This document shows, piece after piece, positions 10,236-22,068 of a stretch of DNA of 64,000 nt. The position numbers and the translations under genes are program-made. Location: positions 252,247 to 316,246 of the forward strand of contig NW_005196379.1 of the NCBI RefSeq assembly GCF_000372725.1. The letters are read 5' to 3'. The stretch is from Emiliania huxleyi CCMP1516. Its lineage: Eukaryota > Haptophyta > Isochrysidales > Noelaerhabdaceae. Each line of letters starts with the position of its first letter. Positions within the stretch are counted from its first letter, which is position 1. Under the pieces are notes generated by a model. That model was given only the letters and a program-made list of their open reading frames with translations. It was not told the DNA's origin and did no database searches.

Positions 10236-12119
10236 CCCAACTTGAGAATCGTGCTTTTTTGGTGAGGGACCAAAGCGCGAAGGACCACTTTTGGGTTAGG
10301 GACCGCGAGCGACAGGTTAGGGACCGATCGCCACCGCTCACGCCAGCGGACGGCCACCATCTGTGTTATTGGCTTCGCCACCGTCCAAAGCGTGCGCAAT
10401 GCGCTCGCCGACATCGAGCGAGCTCGCCTCTCCGAGGAGCGGCTTGCTGTGCGGACGCCTTCTTGTGGCTATCGTCGAGAGCGTTTTGCGTCCCGGCGGG
10501 TGGGAGAGCATGTGTCGTTTGATGTGTCACTGTGTACGTCATGTCAGTCTTGATAACAAGTACGGTCGATCCGTCAAAGCGATACACTCGTCACGATCAC
10601 GTTGGACGGCTTGCACGGAGCTCTGTGCCGGCACACAGGAAGAGCCGACGGCAAGAAGAGCTCGATGGGGAGCGAGAATCGCCAAAGGTGCTCACCCAGG
10701 TTTCGGAAGTCCGCCTTGATGCGGTCAGTTCCCCCCAGGTTTGACTGCGTAGGTCGCGGAACTCGTTGAGTACTCGTAGCCTTTCTGCGCCTCCGTCTGC
10801 ATCGCGTCGGCTGCACTGCGGCAAGAGCAGTCTTTTCGGAAGATATCGACGATTTTCGAGAGCCACCCGCTTGGGAGCGATTGAGCGCGTCACGGAATTT
10901 GCAACCGAANNNNNNNNNNNNNNNNNNNNNNNNNNNNNNNNNNNNNNNNNNNNNNNNNNNNNNNNNNNNNNNNNNNNNNNNNNNNNNNNNNNNNNNNNNN
11001 NNNNNNNNNAGGAGTAGAGACAGTCGGCGATCTGCGCCGCGCAGATGAGCTCCGCCTCGTCTGCGTCGAGGACGTCCACCGCAGGGCTATCATAGCGCCA
11101 TATGACGCACTGCCTGTTGTTCATTACTTCGCAGGTGCCAACGTCGAGGACAATCTCACTGGTGGCGGCTGCACTCCCGGCCGGCGGTAGGAGAGATGAA
11201 GGCTAATGTACTTGGCAGTGTACGGGGCCTTCCGGCGTGAACAGTGCCCCGGGACGAAAGAGGAGGCGACGTCTCTCTCGTCCACGAGCGCCTCGATGTG
11301 CGCATCGACGGTGTAACCAGCTTTGAGAGACGGGAACGAACGGCGGTGAATCGCCGACAGGTGCGCCTTCGTTCCTACCACCACTCCCACCACCGCCAGC
11401 TCCGCCGTGGACCTTGCCGGGCCCTCTGATGATGTAGTACCGTGGAGCAGTTCGTCCGAGCCGTTGTTGTACTCTGCTGTGGCGCCAGCTCGGTGTACAA
11501 TACGGACGAAGACGGCCACAGCAACGGTGTAACCAGCGCGAGCAGGCAGCGCGAACCGCTGTGCGCTCGGCGCGCCGGCCGCCGAAATCCTCTCAGAGTT
11601 CTCTGGGGAACCCCAACCCTAAATTTTCTTCGCCTGCGGCGGGCCATCACTTGGATTCGCTGCTTTCGCACGCCTTTATCCGTCACTCCCCCGAAGATTG
11701 GAGGTGTTGATTTATGCACAAATCTATGTGTTGCGAGCGCTAGATGGCGAAATTTTCTTCGCCTCCGGCGGGGCCGCTCGCCGCGGGGCTAGAGAGGGAC
11801 TTTTGTCGATGTCGGCTAGAAGTGCTGCACCTTTTTGAGAATTTCACCCCATGTTCTCCCACCCGCCGGGCCGCAAAACGCTCTCGACGAGAGAGCCACA
11901 AGAAGCCGTCCACACAGCAAGCCGGTCGGTCGAACACGTTGCTCGCTCGATGCCGGCGAGCGCATGTCGCACGAGGCAGACGGTGGCGTAGCTAACATCA
12001 CTGACGACGGCCGTCCGCTGGCGTGAGCGGCGGCGATCGGTCCCTAACCTGCGGTCCTTCACCGTAATCGGTCCTTCGCCTTCATCCCTAACCCAAAAAA
12101 GCACGATTCTCAAGTTGGG
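10236..12119. mobile_element. 1.9-kb element with about 270-bp terminal inverted repeats
   Basis: The left end (10236-10512) and right end (about 11846-12119) are inverted copies. Both start CCCAACTTGAGAATCGTGC and run through GGTTAGGGACCGATCG, CGCTCACGCCAGCGGACGG and CTCCCACCCGCCGG-type blocks, with about 80-85 percent similarity. The 1.3-kb interior includes a 100-N gap (10910-11009) and two minus-strand open frames without recognisable transposase residues. I see no clear target duplication. It is most simply a non-autonomous TIR DNA transposon. It is far too short for a Polinton and shows no virus-like genes. Confidence 0.75.
10910..11009. other. assembly gap, 100 N
   Basis: Exactly 100 N inside the TIR element. 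This is a conventional placeholder for a gap of unknown size, so the interior of the element may be longer than shown. Confidence 0.99.
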
Positions 12120-12188
12120 CCCTCAAACTTCCGAAAAAGAAAGCGAAAAGCGAGGCCAGCAAGAATTTGCCGGGAAGCGCGAGGAAGC

Positions 12189-12611
12189 ATGGCAAACCTC
12201 CTTCGCACGCTGCTCCTCGCTCTCACCATCCCAGGCTCCGCACTGGTTCTGACGCCTGCACGTCCCGTCGTGCCGGTAATCACCAGCGCGCCGCGCTGCT
12301 CCACTGGCGGCCCCGACATGTTCATTGGATGATCAATGATGACCGCCGTCAGTGCCGCCAAAACGGTGCCGAGAGCGGTCCCTCCCACACCAGGCAAACG
12401 ATCTCGGATCCGTGACAGCCGGCTGCTGTGTCAGGTGGTGACGGGGTCGGACCTGCAGGGCGGCGGCGTCTTCTCCTTCATCAAGGCGAAGGGTACGCCG
12501 CAAAACCGCGCCATCATCGCTTCGGTGTTTGTCGCTCTCGGCACTCTCGTTGCCAACCCCTCCATCGTGACAGCCCTTACAGCTGACGCTTCCATCAACA
12601 GCGACATCTAG
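12189..12611 (+). CDS. small protein with signal/targeting peptide
   Basis: The ATG at 12189 opens a hydrophobic leader (MANLLRTLLLALTIPGSALV) typical of a signal peptide or the first part of a plastid-targeting sequence. A donor GTAATC after 12275 and an acceptor CAG before the GTGGTGACG exon near 12437 join in phase 0 to a short C-terminal exon. That exon contains GVFSFIKAKGTPQNRAIIAS and a hydrophobic stretch ending at a TAG (12609-12611). The predicted product is about 85-90 residues. No family is recognised. The gene starts only 70 bp outside the right TIR of the neighbouring element, and AAGAATTTGCCGGG lies just upstream. The intron is inferred from frame only. Confidence 0.45.
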
Positions 12612-13213
12612 AGTTGCTGCCATAGGGCACGGCTGGCGCGCCCGCTTGAGATGCTTGAGACCTGCCATCATGATTCAGTGCTCTCGAAAAAGCCGCGCGA
12701 ACGCCGGCAAGAGGCGCTGAGGAGAGACGCAGGTCCATGCCACGCAGGAGGCGCCGCCAATTTCGTAGATTTTGTTGTGTCATTGTGTGCATTAACCAGC
12801 AATCATACGCCTCACGCATCATCGAGTAGCTCGCAGCGACGGAGACTCCTGTGGAGCGTCTCTCGCGCGCTCCCTCCCTGACTCGCTGTCGCTCCTATCT
12901 CCGCCGTGTCGCTGTCCGGGACGGTCGCGGGCGGGTCCCCGACCGCGGCCCGCGCGCCGGCGCGCCCCGGCGCCTTCTCCCTTCTCCGCGCTCTCGGTGG
13001 CCTGGCATGTGCCTCGCCGGCCCGCGCGATATCACCGCGCACGCACGCATGCGCGCTCTCCATGTGTCGCATGTGCGCACCGACTAGCACACCGCCCGCG
13101 ACACATATGACGCGACAGCAGCACAGCACAGAGGGCGGAGAAGCGAGATCTTTCAATATATGCACTAAGGGTGACGAGCGCGTGTGCGGCCCTAGAGGCT
13201 CCAGTTCAATCTC
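12612..13213. other. intergenic, no gene seen
   Basis: Intergenic DNA rich in CG-type motifs between the small secreted-protein gene and the convergent C2-domain gene. No feature recognised. Confidence 0.5.
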
Positions 13214-16200
13214 TCAGACGCGAAGAATCGACGCGGGTTGGGTCCCCTCCTCGGCGGTCGGCGCCGACAGCCGACTCTCGTGGCCAGGTAGCCGGAGCGC
13301 AGGCCCCGGCATCATCGAGGTGAGGGTGAGCGGAGCGGTGGAGCTGACCCACTCCACGTCGAGCTCAATGGCGCCCGCGATGTTGCTGCTGGCGACCGAG
13401 CGGCCGTACGTCAGCTTGGCCGAATAAGAGGCGCGCGCAGCGCGCAGGAGCGCCGACACGTCGAGCTGCGCGGCGCCGAGCTCCTGCGACGAGGAGAGCA
13501 TCCCCTCGTAGTCGAAGACGGCGAGGCGGAGGGGCTCGAGCAGCAGGCGCCGCTTGACGCCGCGCAGCACCAATGTCTGGTTCCACTGCGGCGAGGTCGT
13601 CTTCTTGAGGTGGCGCGAGCGCAGCTTGTGCGGCTTGCCGTCCTCCGGGTCGACCAGCTCGAGCCGCACAAAGGGGTCGCACCGGCCGCGCGACGAGACC
13701 GGGACCAGGCCGACCGCCTTTCGCAGCACGACGCGGATCTCGCCAACCTCGTTGAGCTGCGAGATCTCGATCGCCTCGTCGCCACCCTGCTCGCTGAGCC
13801 GGTCCCCGCGCTCGAGGTCGTCCGTCGTCCACGAGACGATCAGGTTGACCTTGCCGCGCGGCACCGTGCGCTTGTACATCACGCTCTGCGAGAGGCATAC
13901 GGTGTACGCGGTCCGCAGCCCCGATAGCTCGAACGTGGCCTCGCCGAGCTTGTCGTCCGCGTCTCCGATCTTCTTGTCGCGGTCGAAGAGGACGAGCTTG
14001 AGCGGCTCGTCGAGCATCGCAGAGATGATGCCCGAGAAGCGGAAGGTCTGGTCCCACAACGGGTCGAGCGTCATCTCGCACACATCCGACCGCTCCATCT
14101 TGCGGTTGCCGAGGTGCAGCTTCACGTACGGGTCCGAGTAGCCGTTCCGGTCCGCCGCCATAAGCCCCTCGGCCGAGTGCAACCTCACCGAGAGCACGCC
14201 GTACGTGCCGAGCGCCGGCGCCTCGATGGGCCCCGGCCGCGCCGTCGCCAGCGCAGCCGTCCTCGCCTGCTCCCACGCGCCGGCGGCAGACTGCCAGATC
14301 ACCTTGACGCTCACGTAGCCCTGAAGCGAGAGCTCGTGGCCGGAGAAGGTGCCCTCGCGCTTGCAAAAGAGCGGTTCGAGGTCGATGAGCGCCATGCCGA
14401 TGTTGTCGTCCTTCGAGTTCTCGTCGTAGTCGTAGATGGTGATGATGAGCCCATCGTCGAGCAGGTCGCGCAGCACGCCTGTAGGGAGGCGTGATGGACG
14501 TGTCACCGACGTGTCGTGGCAGCTTTGCAAGGAGCGACACGCAGCACGCCGTTCCACGAGAAGGTCTGGTTCCACACCGGGTCGACGGTCTTGAGCACCG
14601 TGCGTGACTTCCGCTTGATCGAGTGCAGGTCGAGGATGGCGTACGGGTCCGACGTGGCGGTGCCGCCGCCCTTCGCCTTGTCGGCGCCGCGCAGGTGCGA
14701 GGCCTTCTGGAGAGTGACGTAAACCGTGCCGCGCTTCTCGAGCTCGTCCATCGTGAGGCGCGCGAGCTCGCGCGCCTTGGGGTGCATCGGCAGCGACTCG
14801 GCGCAAGGGCAGACCGCGGCGACGACCGGCCCGAAGCGCTCGCACATGGCGTCCATCGTGTCCTCGGTGGAGAGGGCGGCCGTCTCGACGCGCGACTTGA
14901 AGGAGGACCACGAGGACTCGCGCACGCCGATGAACTAGGGAGGGGCGGGGCAAACAGGGGTGACGAGGTGTGAAGGGCGCAGGTGGGGCACGGTCAGAGG
15001 CGGAGGGTCGGTGGCGGGGTTGGGTGGGGTCGCGGTGAGACTGGCCCACCTTGAGCAGGCTCGGCTCCTCCTCGTACCCCCTCATCGCTGAGCAGACCGT
15101 CGAGCGAGCCTTCCGGCCGCGCATTATCGCCTGCACCTTGGTCGCCGCCCTGACGGTCTCCTCCGTCATATCGATCCCCAGCTCCACATCGCCGGGACGC
15201 GGGGCCTGGTTGTCTCCCGCAGCGGCGTCCGCATCACCCACCGTATCCCTCTCCTCCTTCAGAGGGAGGTAGCCTCGCGCCTGCGCTCCCAGCGCCAGGC
15301 TCCTCTCCTTGACCGTCGCCGCGGCCGCGCTCGCTCGGCGCGAGAGGCGCTCCTCGCGCCTGGCGGCCCCGATCTTGGCGTTGCGCGCCTTTTGCCGCGC
15401 AAGCTGCTTCTTGCGAATCTTGCGCTCCTTGGCGCGCGCCCGCTCTCGGTCGTCGATGGCCTTCTTCTTCTTCATCAGCGAGGAGCTTAGCTTTGGCACC
15501 AGCGTGCCGCTCTGGTCGTACGCGGTGGCATGCGCGTGGTGCATGCCCTTGCCGACGAGCGGCACCGAGAAGACGAGGAAGGGGAAGGAGAGCAGCCCAT
15601 AGACCATCTTCATGTAGAAGAGCGTCGTCCAAAACATCCAGTGCGCGGGCGTGAGGAAGCCCTCGTAGGCCATCTTGCCAAAGCCGAGGATGACGATGGT
15701 GGCGACGACGCAGCGGTCGTAGCGCATGAAGCGAGGCATGTAGCCGCCCTTCCGCCGCTCGACGTCGAACTTCTTGCGAGCCGCGGCGGTCGCGGCAGCA
15801 ATGTCGTCGTCGTCGATCAGCTCCTACGGTCGGGCGAGTCTGCAGCTCAGACGGGGCGCGCTCCGAGGGGAGGCGCGGCGGTCGAGCGAGCGCGCCTGCG
15901 CAACCTTCGCCTCAGCGTCGTCGAACTTGGTCTTGCCCGATGCCTTCGACTTGACCACTTTCTTCACCTGCTTGCGGTCGGCGACGCCGTCGAGCGAGCC
16001 GTCGGCGATGTCGAGCCGCACGTCCTCGAGGGCGAGGATCTCCTTCTCGCCGCCAAAGGCCTGCTTGGTCTCGAGCAAGTACGCGGCGCGATAGAGCAGG
16101 CAGCAGCGCAGCATCTCGAGCGCGTAGATCCAGGCCGCGTGGAAGCCCGGGTGCGCAGGCGCGCACTTGCCGATGTGCACCTCGTGGTTCTCCATCTGAG

Positions 16201-17430
16201 CGAGCCCCGCTCCCTCGAGGCAGCCCCACATCTTGACGGCAACCTGCTCGCGGGGTGGGCGAAGCGTGAGGTGCCGCCGCCGGCGCTTTCACTCCTGCAT
16301 GGACCCGCGCCTTGACGGCGGCGACGATCGCCGAGATGAACTGGAAGCCCTTGAAGGAGAGGATGAATCGCACCTGTTCACATGTACATGCATGTGGAGC
16401 CGTGAAGAGACACGCCATTCATGGTGGACGGTGCGGGAGGGCGGCGCTCCAGCTGGAACTCGTCCTTGCGGTCGATGAAGAGGAAGATGAGCGCAAAGAT
16501 GAGGACGTTGACGCCGCCGAACGGGATCAGCTTGATGGCGAGGATCGACGCGTTGACCGGGTCTTGCGTCACCTGTGAAGAGACCGCGAGGTGTGGCCCA
16601 CCCCCCTCCGCGAGGGCGCAGCTCTGCGCGGCGCACCTTCCAGATGGTCGCGTCCGCCGGCTGCGTCGCGTACAGCACCTTGGCGCGCAGCCACGCGTAG
16701 ATATTGTCCCGACGAAACGGCGGCGCCTTAGCCCACTGCTTGAGCCGCAGCTCGCGGTGCGCCTGGCGGCGGGCCTGGACCGGTGAGATGCTGGCAGACT
16801 CGACGCGAGGCCGCAGATGCGGCGTGTGCCTTGTTGGCTCGCCCGTACGACGCCATGATCCCCGTCTTGAGGTCCATGCCCACCTCGTCCCAGATCTTGG
16901 ACATGATGTCGTCCACGATGCCAGCGACGCGCCGCGGCATGTATGGCGCCTTGGCCGACTCCTTTGCGATGCCGCCGGCCTTGTTGATGATCTTCGTGAG
17001 CTGCGCCTCGAGGATCTCGTCGTGCTTCTGGTCGACCTTTGCGACGGGGGCGGTAGGCAGCTGGGTCAGTGCACTAAATGCTGCAGCGACCGTAGGGCTG
17101 CGCACGCGGCGAGTAGCTCTTTGGCAGGTGACAGGGCAGGCGTGGTTCGACCTTTGCGAGAGCTCGTGATTTCGCATTGCTGATCGAGGACGGCGCTTTG
17201 TACACGGCGCTCCCGACATTGCGCACGGCACCAATGACGCCACCGCGCTTCGTCGAGCGCTCGCTGTCGGCACCAGAGATTTCACCAGCTGCCGCATTGG
17301 AAGCCTCGCCGAGGTCCCGTGGTGCAGCAGCCGGTGCAGCTGCAGGCGACTCGCTCGCGCTGCGCGCAGAGTCGCCGTCGCCCGCCGAGCTCCGCGACGA
17401 CTTGGAGCCCCGCAATGTTAACCGTCCCAT
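13214..17430 (-). CDS. multi-C2-domain, IQ-motif membrane protein
   Basis: Starts MGRLTLRGS at 17430 and ends at 13214. Exon order on the minus strand: 17430-17152 (Ser/Ala-rich), 17036-16830 (amphipathic helices ending SYGRANK), 16762 to about 16637 (AHRELRLKQW through ATIWK), about 16575-16450 (membrane segment VNVLIFALIFLFI), about 16370-16300 (membrane segment ILSFKGFQFISAIVAA), about 16245-15920 (WIYALEMLRCCLLYRAAYLL), about 15830-15055 (two further membrane segments, a Lys/Arg-rich coiled coil and IQ motif ATKVQAIMRGRKAR), about 14935-14550, and 14478-13214. The last two exons carry three or four C2-like domains with SDPYVKLHLG, WDQTFRF, RCDPFVRLEL and WNQTLVL; Asp residues for Ca2+ are visible in SDPY and CDPF. 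The plan of membrane anchor plus tandem C2 recalls MCTP, extended synaptotagmin or ferlin proteins, so a Ca2+-dependent membrane-contact or trafficking role is likely. Calmodulin may bind the IQ site. At least two introns begin with GC. Confidence 0.75.
14469..14550 (-). repeat. GC-AG intron of the C2 gene flanked by an 11-bp direct repeat
   Basis: The minus-strand sequence GGCGTGCTGCG is present at the start of the intron (14540-14550) and at the start of the next exon (14469-14479). The intron (14479-14549, 71 nt) begins GC and ends AG, and the frame NGVLRDLL is restored exactly across it. Confidence 0.8.
17032..17159 (-). repeat. intron 1 of the C2 gene flanked by a 13-bp direct repeat
   Basis: The sequence TCGCAAAGGTCGA (minus strand) occurs once across the donor (17147-17159) and once across the acceptor (17032-17044). 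The intron (17037-17151, 115 nt) starts and ends at the same place within the repeat, the AAG/GTC junction. This is the pattern expected from a duplication that created both splice sites. Confidence 0.85.
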
Positions 17431-18069
17431 CTCAGAGGACGTGCAAAAGACGGGTTTGTGAGCACCTCGGGGGCGGGTGCGCGCACTGAACCTTGGCCGC
17501 TTTGGGTGCAAAAGGCGGCGTACGTGCGCGTGGCAGCTGCGCCGTGAAACCGACGGACGCCTCCAGTGGGGGTGTGTTGGAGTGTGTGCGCCCGCGGAGA
17601 GAGAACGTGTGAGTCGTCCTCCGCAACGCGCGGCTGACAGTGATATCACCTGATCAATGTACAGTGGCGTGCGCAGCAAACCACCAGCAGTGGCACTTAT
17701 AACACTTAACCAACCACACACTGTGTCCAGCTCCAGGCCCCAAATGACGTGTGAGTGAGTGTTAGAGTTGTTTGGTATTGCTAAAAATCTCTCTCTACTC
17801 TCACACTGTCGTGTGTAGTCTGTAGCGGCTAAATAACGATTTGTAAAGACGCGATAGATAGTGGATAGACCTTAGACCGCGAGCTCGAGCGGAGCGGCCG
17901 CAGGGAGGGACCGCCGCAGTTCTCGATAGGTTTCAACTGTAATACCTTTCTATCCGTCCAGGCACGGACTCACCCACTCTCCACAAGCAGTCAGCCCAGC
18001 CAGATCGTGCGCACCCTGCAACACGCTGCTCAGGGCGCCCGCCGCTCCACAAGCCCTCAAGCGTCGCGC
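17431..18069. other. intergenic between C2 gene start and S3a gene end
   Basis: Holds the putative promoter of the minus-strand C2 gene on its left side. The AT-richer stretch 17690-17880 (CTCTCTCTACTCTCACACTG and similar) stands out. No ORF with domain content. Confidence 0.5.
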
Positions 18070-19404
18070 TTACAGCACGGCGCCGCGGTCGGGCCGCGCC
18101 GCCGGGTCCGCGTCGGCGGCCACCTCCACCTTGTCGCCCGTGTCGGCGGCGGCGGCGGCGGGGCCCGAGTCACCGTGCGCCTCGAGCAGCTTGGTGAGGT
18201 CGAACTTAGGCTTCTTGAGCATCTTGACCTTGCGGATGTGCACGTTCTGCATGGGGTAGATGCCCTGGCACGCCTTCTCGATCTCCTTGCCGATCACCTC
18301 CGGGATGAACTTGTTGACCAGCTCCTTGAGCTCGCAGGAGGTCGACTCGCGCGACATGATCTCGCGCATCTTCTTGCGGATGCTCTGCAGGCGCGCGGCG
18401 GGGTGGGGCGGGGGCGGTGAGCGGTGCAGCCTCGGCCGCTCGACCGTGTCGCCCTCTCTTCTCTCTCTCCCCGTCGACCGCGGGGGGGGGGGGGGGAGGG
18501 GGGGGCCCCTTCTGCTGCGCCGCGTTTGCGTAGCACGTCTTTTTGAGCTGGGTGGGCCGCTTCTTGGGGAAGCCCATGCAAAAGAGGGGCATGACGTAGC
18601 CGTCCGAAGTCTTGACGTCAACGTGCGCCTCGATGAGGGACTGCCACTTCTTCACCATCGAGCTGCAGGGCGAGGGGGGCGGCGGCGGTGGGCCGAAGCG
18701 CGGGGGGGGGGGGAGAGGGGGGCAAGGGGGCGGGAGAGGGGCGGGAGAGGCGAGGGCGGCGGCGGCGGGGAGAGACGCGGAGGAGCCATGCGGCGGGACG
18801 GAGGGAGGAGCACAACGATGCGCCGTGGCAACAGTGGTGGACTGGGCGGGCTGGGTGGGCTGGGCAGCGGACCGGAGCTTGTCCGTGGTGAAGGTCAGGC
18901 CGTAGAACTGCGTGAGGCACGAGTGGCCCTGCACCTCCTCGCACTGCAGCTTGATTTTCCGGTAGTGCTGGTCCTCGTCCTTATTCAGGTCCGCGAGGCA
19001 CACCTCGAACACGCGCCCCTTGAGCATCTCCGACGCAATCTTGGTGCCCGTGGTGCGGGTCACCGGCGTCTTGCCGCAGTTGCGCACGGAAAAGTTTCCG
19101 GGCGCCTTGATGTCATACCACTCCTTCTTGGTGAAGGGGTCGACGATCTTCTTGCCCTTGCCCTTCTTGCCCTTGGACAGCCGCTTGTTCTTGCCCACGG
19201 CCTGCGTACGCGGCGGACGGCACCGTCGGGCGGCGGCAGCGGCGCTTCCGCGCGAGCGAGTGCTGACGCGGGCCCCCGGCGCAGACACGCAGCGGCGCCG
19301 CGGACGGCGCCAGCCGGCCGGCTACCCTCCCCCTACGCCCCCACCCCCCCCCTCTCCCTCAGGCGCAGTGCTGCCGCAGCTCTCTGAACGCGCTGGCTCA
19401 CCAT
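18070..19404 (-). CDS. RPS3A: 40S ribosomal protein S3a (eS1)
   Basis: A core ribosomal protein of the small subunit platform. The initiator ATG at 19402-19404 stands alone in exon 1, followed at once by a GTGAGC donor, as is common in ribosomal protein genes. Exon 2 (19201-18873) encodes [53 protein letters not shown] and [15 protein letters not shown]. Exon 3 (18662 to about 18512) continues [20 protein letters not shown] and [16 protein letters not shown]. Exon 4 (18384-18070) encodes [32 protein letters not shown] and [14 protein letters not shown]-like residues. Exon lengths sum to about 265 residues, the family norm. The C-terminal tail is Ala-rich. The third intron carries a long polyC/G run, and its expected donor (after CAGCAG) is neither GT nor GC, so a sequence error or unusual site is possible. 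The gene is divergent from the S1-NKAP gene. Confidence 0.93.
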
Positions 19405-21627
<2,223 letters not shown>

Positions 21628-21776
21628 CGGGGAAGGGGGGGGGGGTCTGCTGCGGTGGATAGGCAGGTGGCAAGGGCGGGCGGCGGTTGTGCCTGTATGG
21701 CGGACGGGGCGCGGAGCGAACGGCGGAGTGCTAGAACACAAGAAGTCGCCCTTAAAAATAAATAATATATGAAGCC

Positions 21777-21955
21777 AAAGGAGGAAAGAAAGAAAACAGA
21801 CAACCCAAGGGAGGGATGGGAGGACGGCACGCCGCCACCACACAGGGATTTTAAGGAGAGGGGTGTGTGATGCGCTAGCCGTCGCCCACCCTAGGGAGTC
21901 TGCCTCTTCCTATCTCTCTTCGCAGTCTCTCGCCGCTTCTCGCTGCAGCCTTCAT
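21777..21955 (+). repeat. dispersed repeat family A, copy 2
   Basis: Begins GAAAGAAAACAGACAACCCA, continues through the GGGATGGGAGGACGGCACGC core and the CTAGCCGTCGCCCACCCT block, and reaches GCTGCAGCCTTCATGCCA. The whole 175 bp matches the minus-strand copy at 37520-37913, but diverges just after the shared ATGCCA. It ends about 110 bp before the P2X-like start codon. Confidence 0.9.
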
Positions 21956-22068
21956 GCCAAAGGAGGGATGATAGAAGGCCCCTGCCGCGATTTCTTTTTG
22001 GTTGGCATGGGGGCTCTGGGTGGGGCGCAGAGATAACCGCTCACGCCGGGTTGCTCACCGAACAGCGA

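Noticed and set aside
10236-12119. Idea that the long-TIR element is a Polinton-type virus-like element
   Set aside because: Only 1.9 kb, with no polymerase, integrase or capsid sequence.
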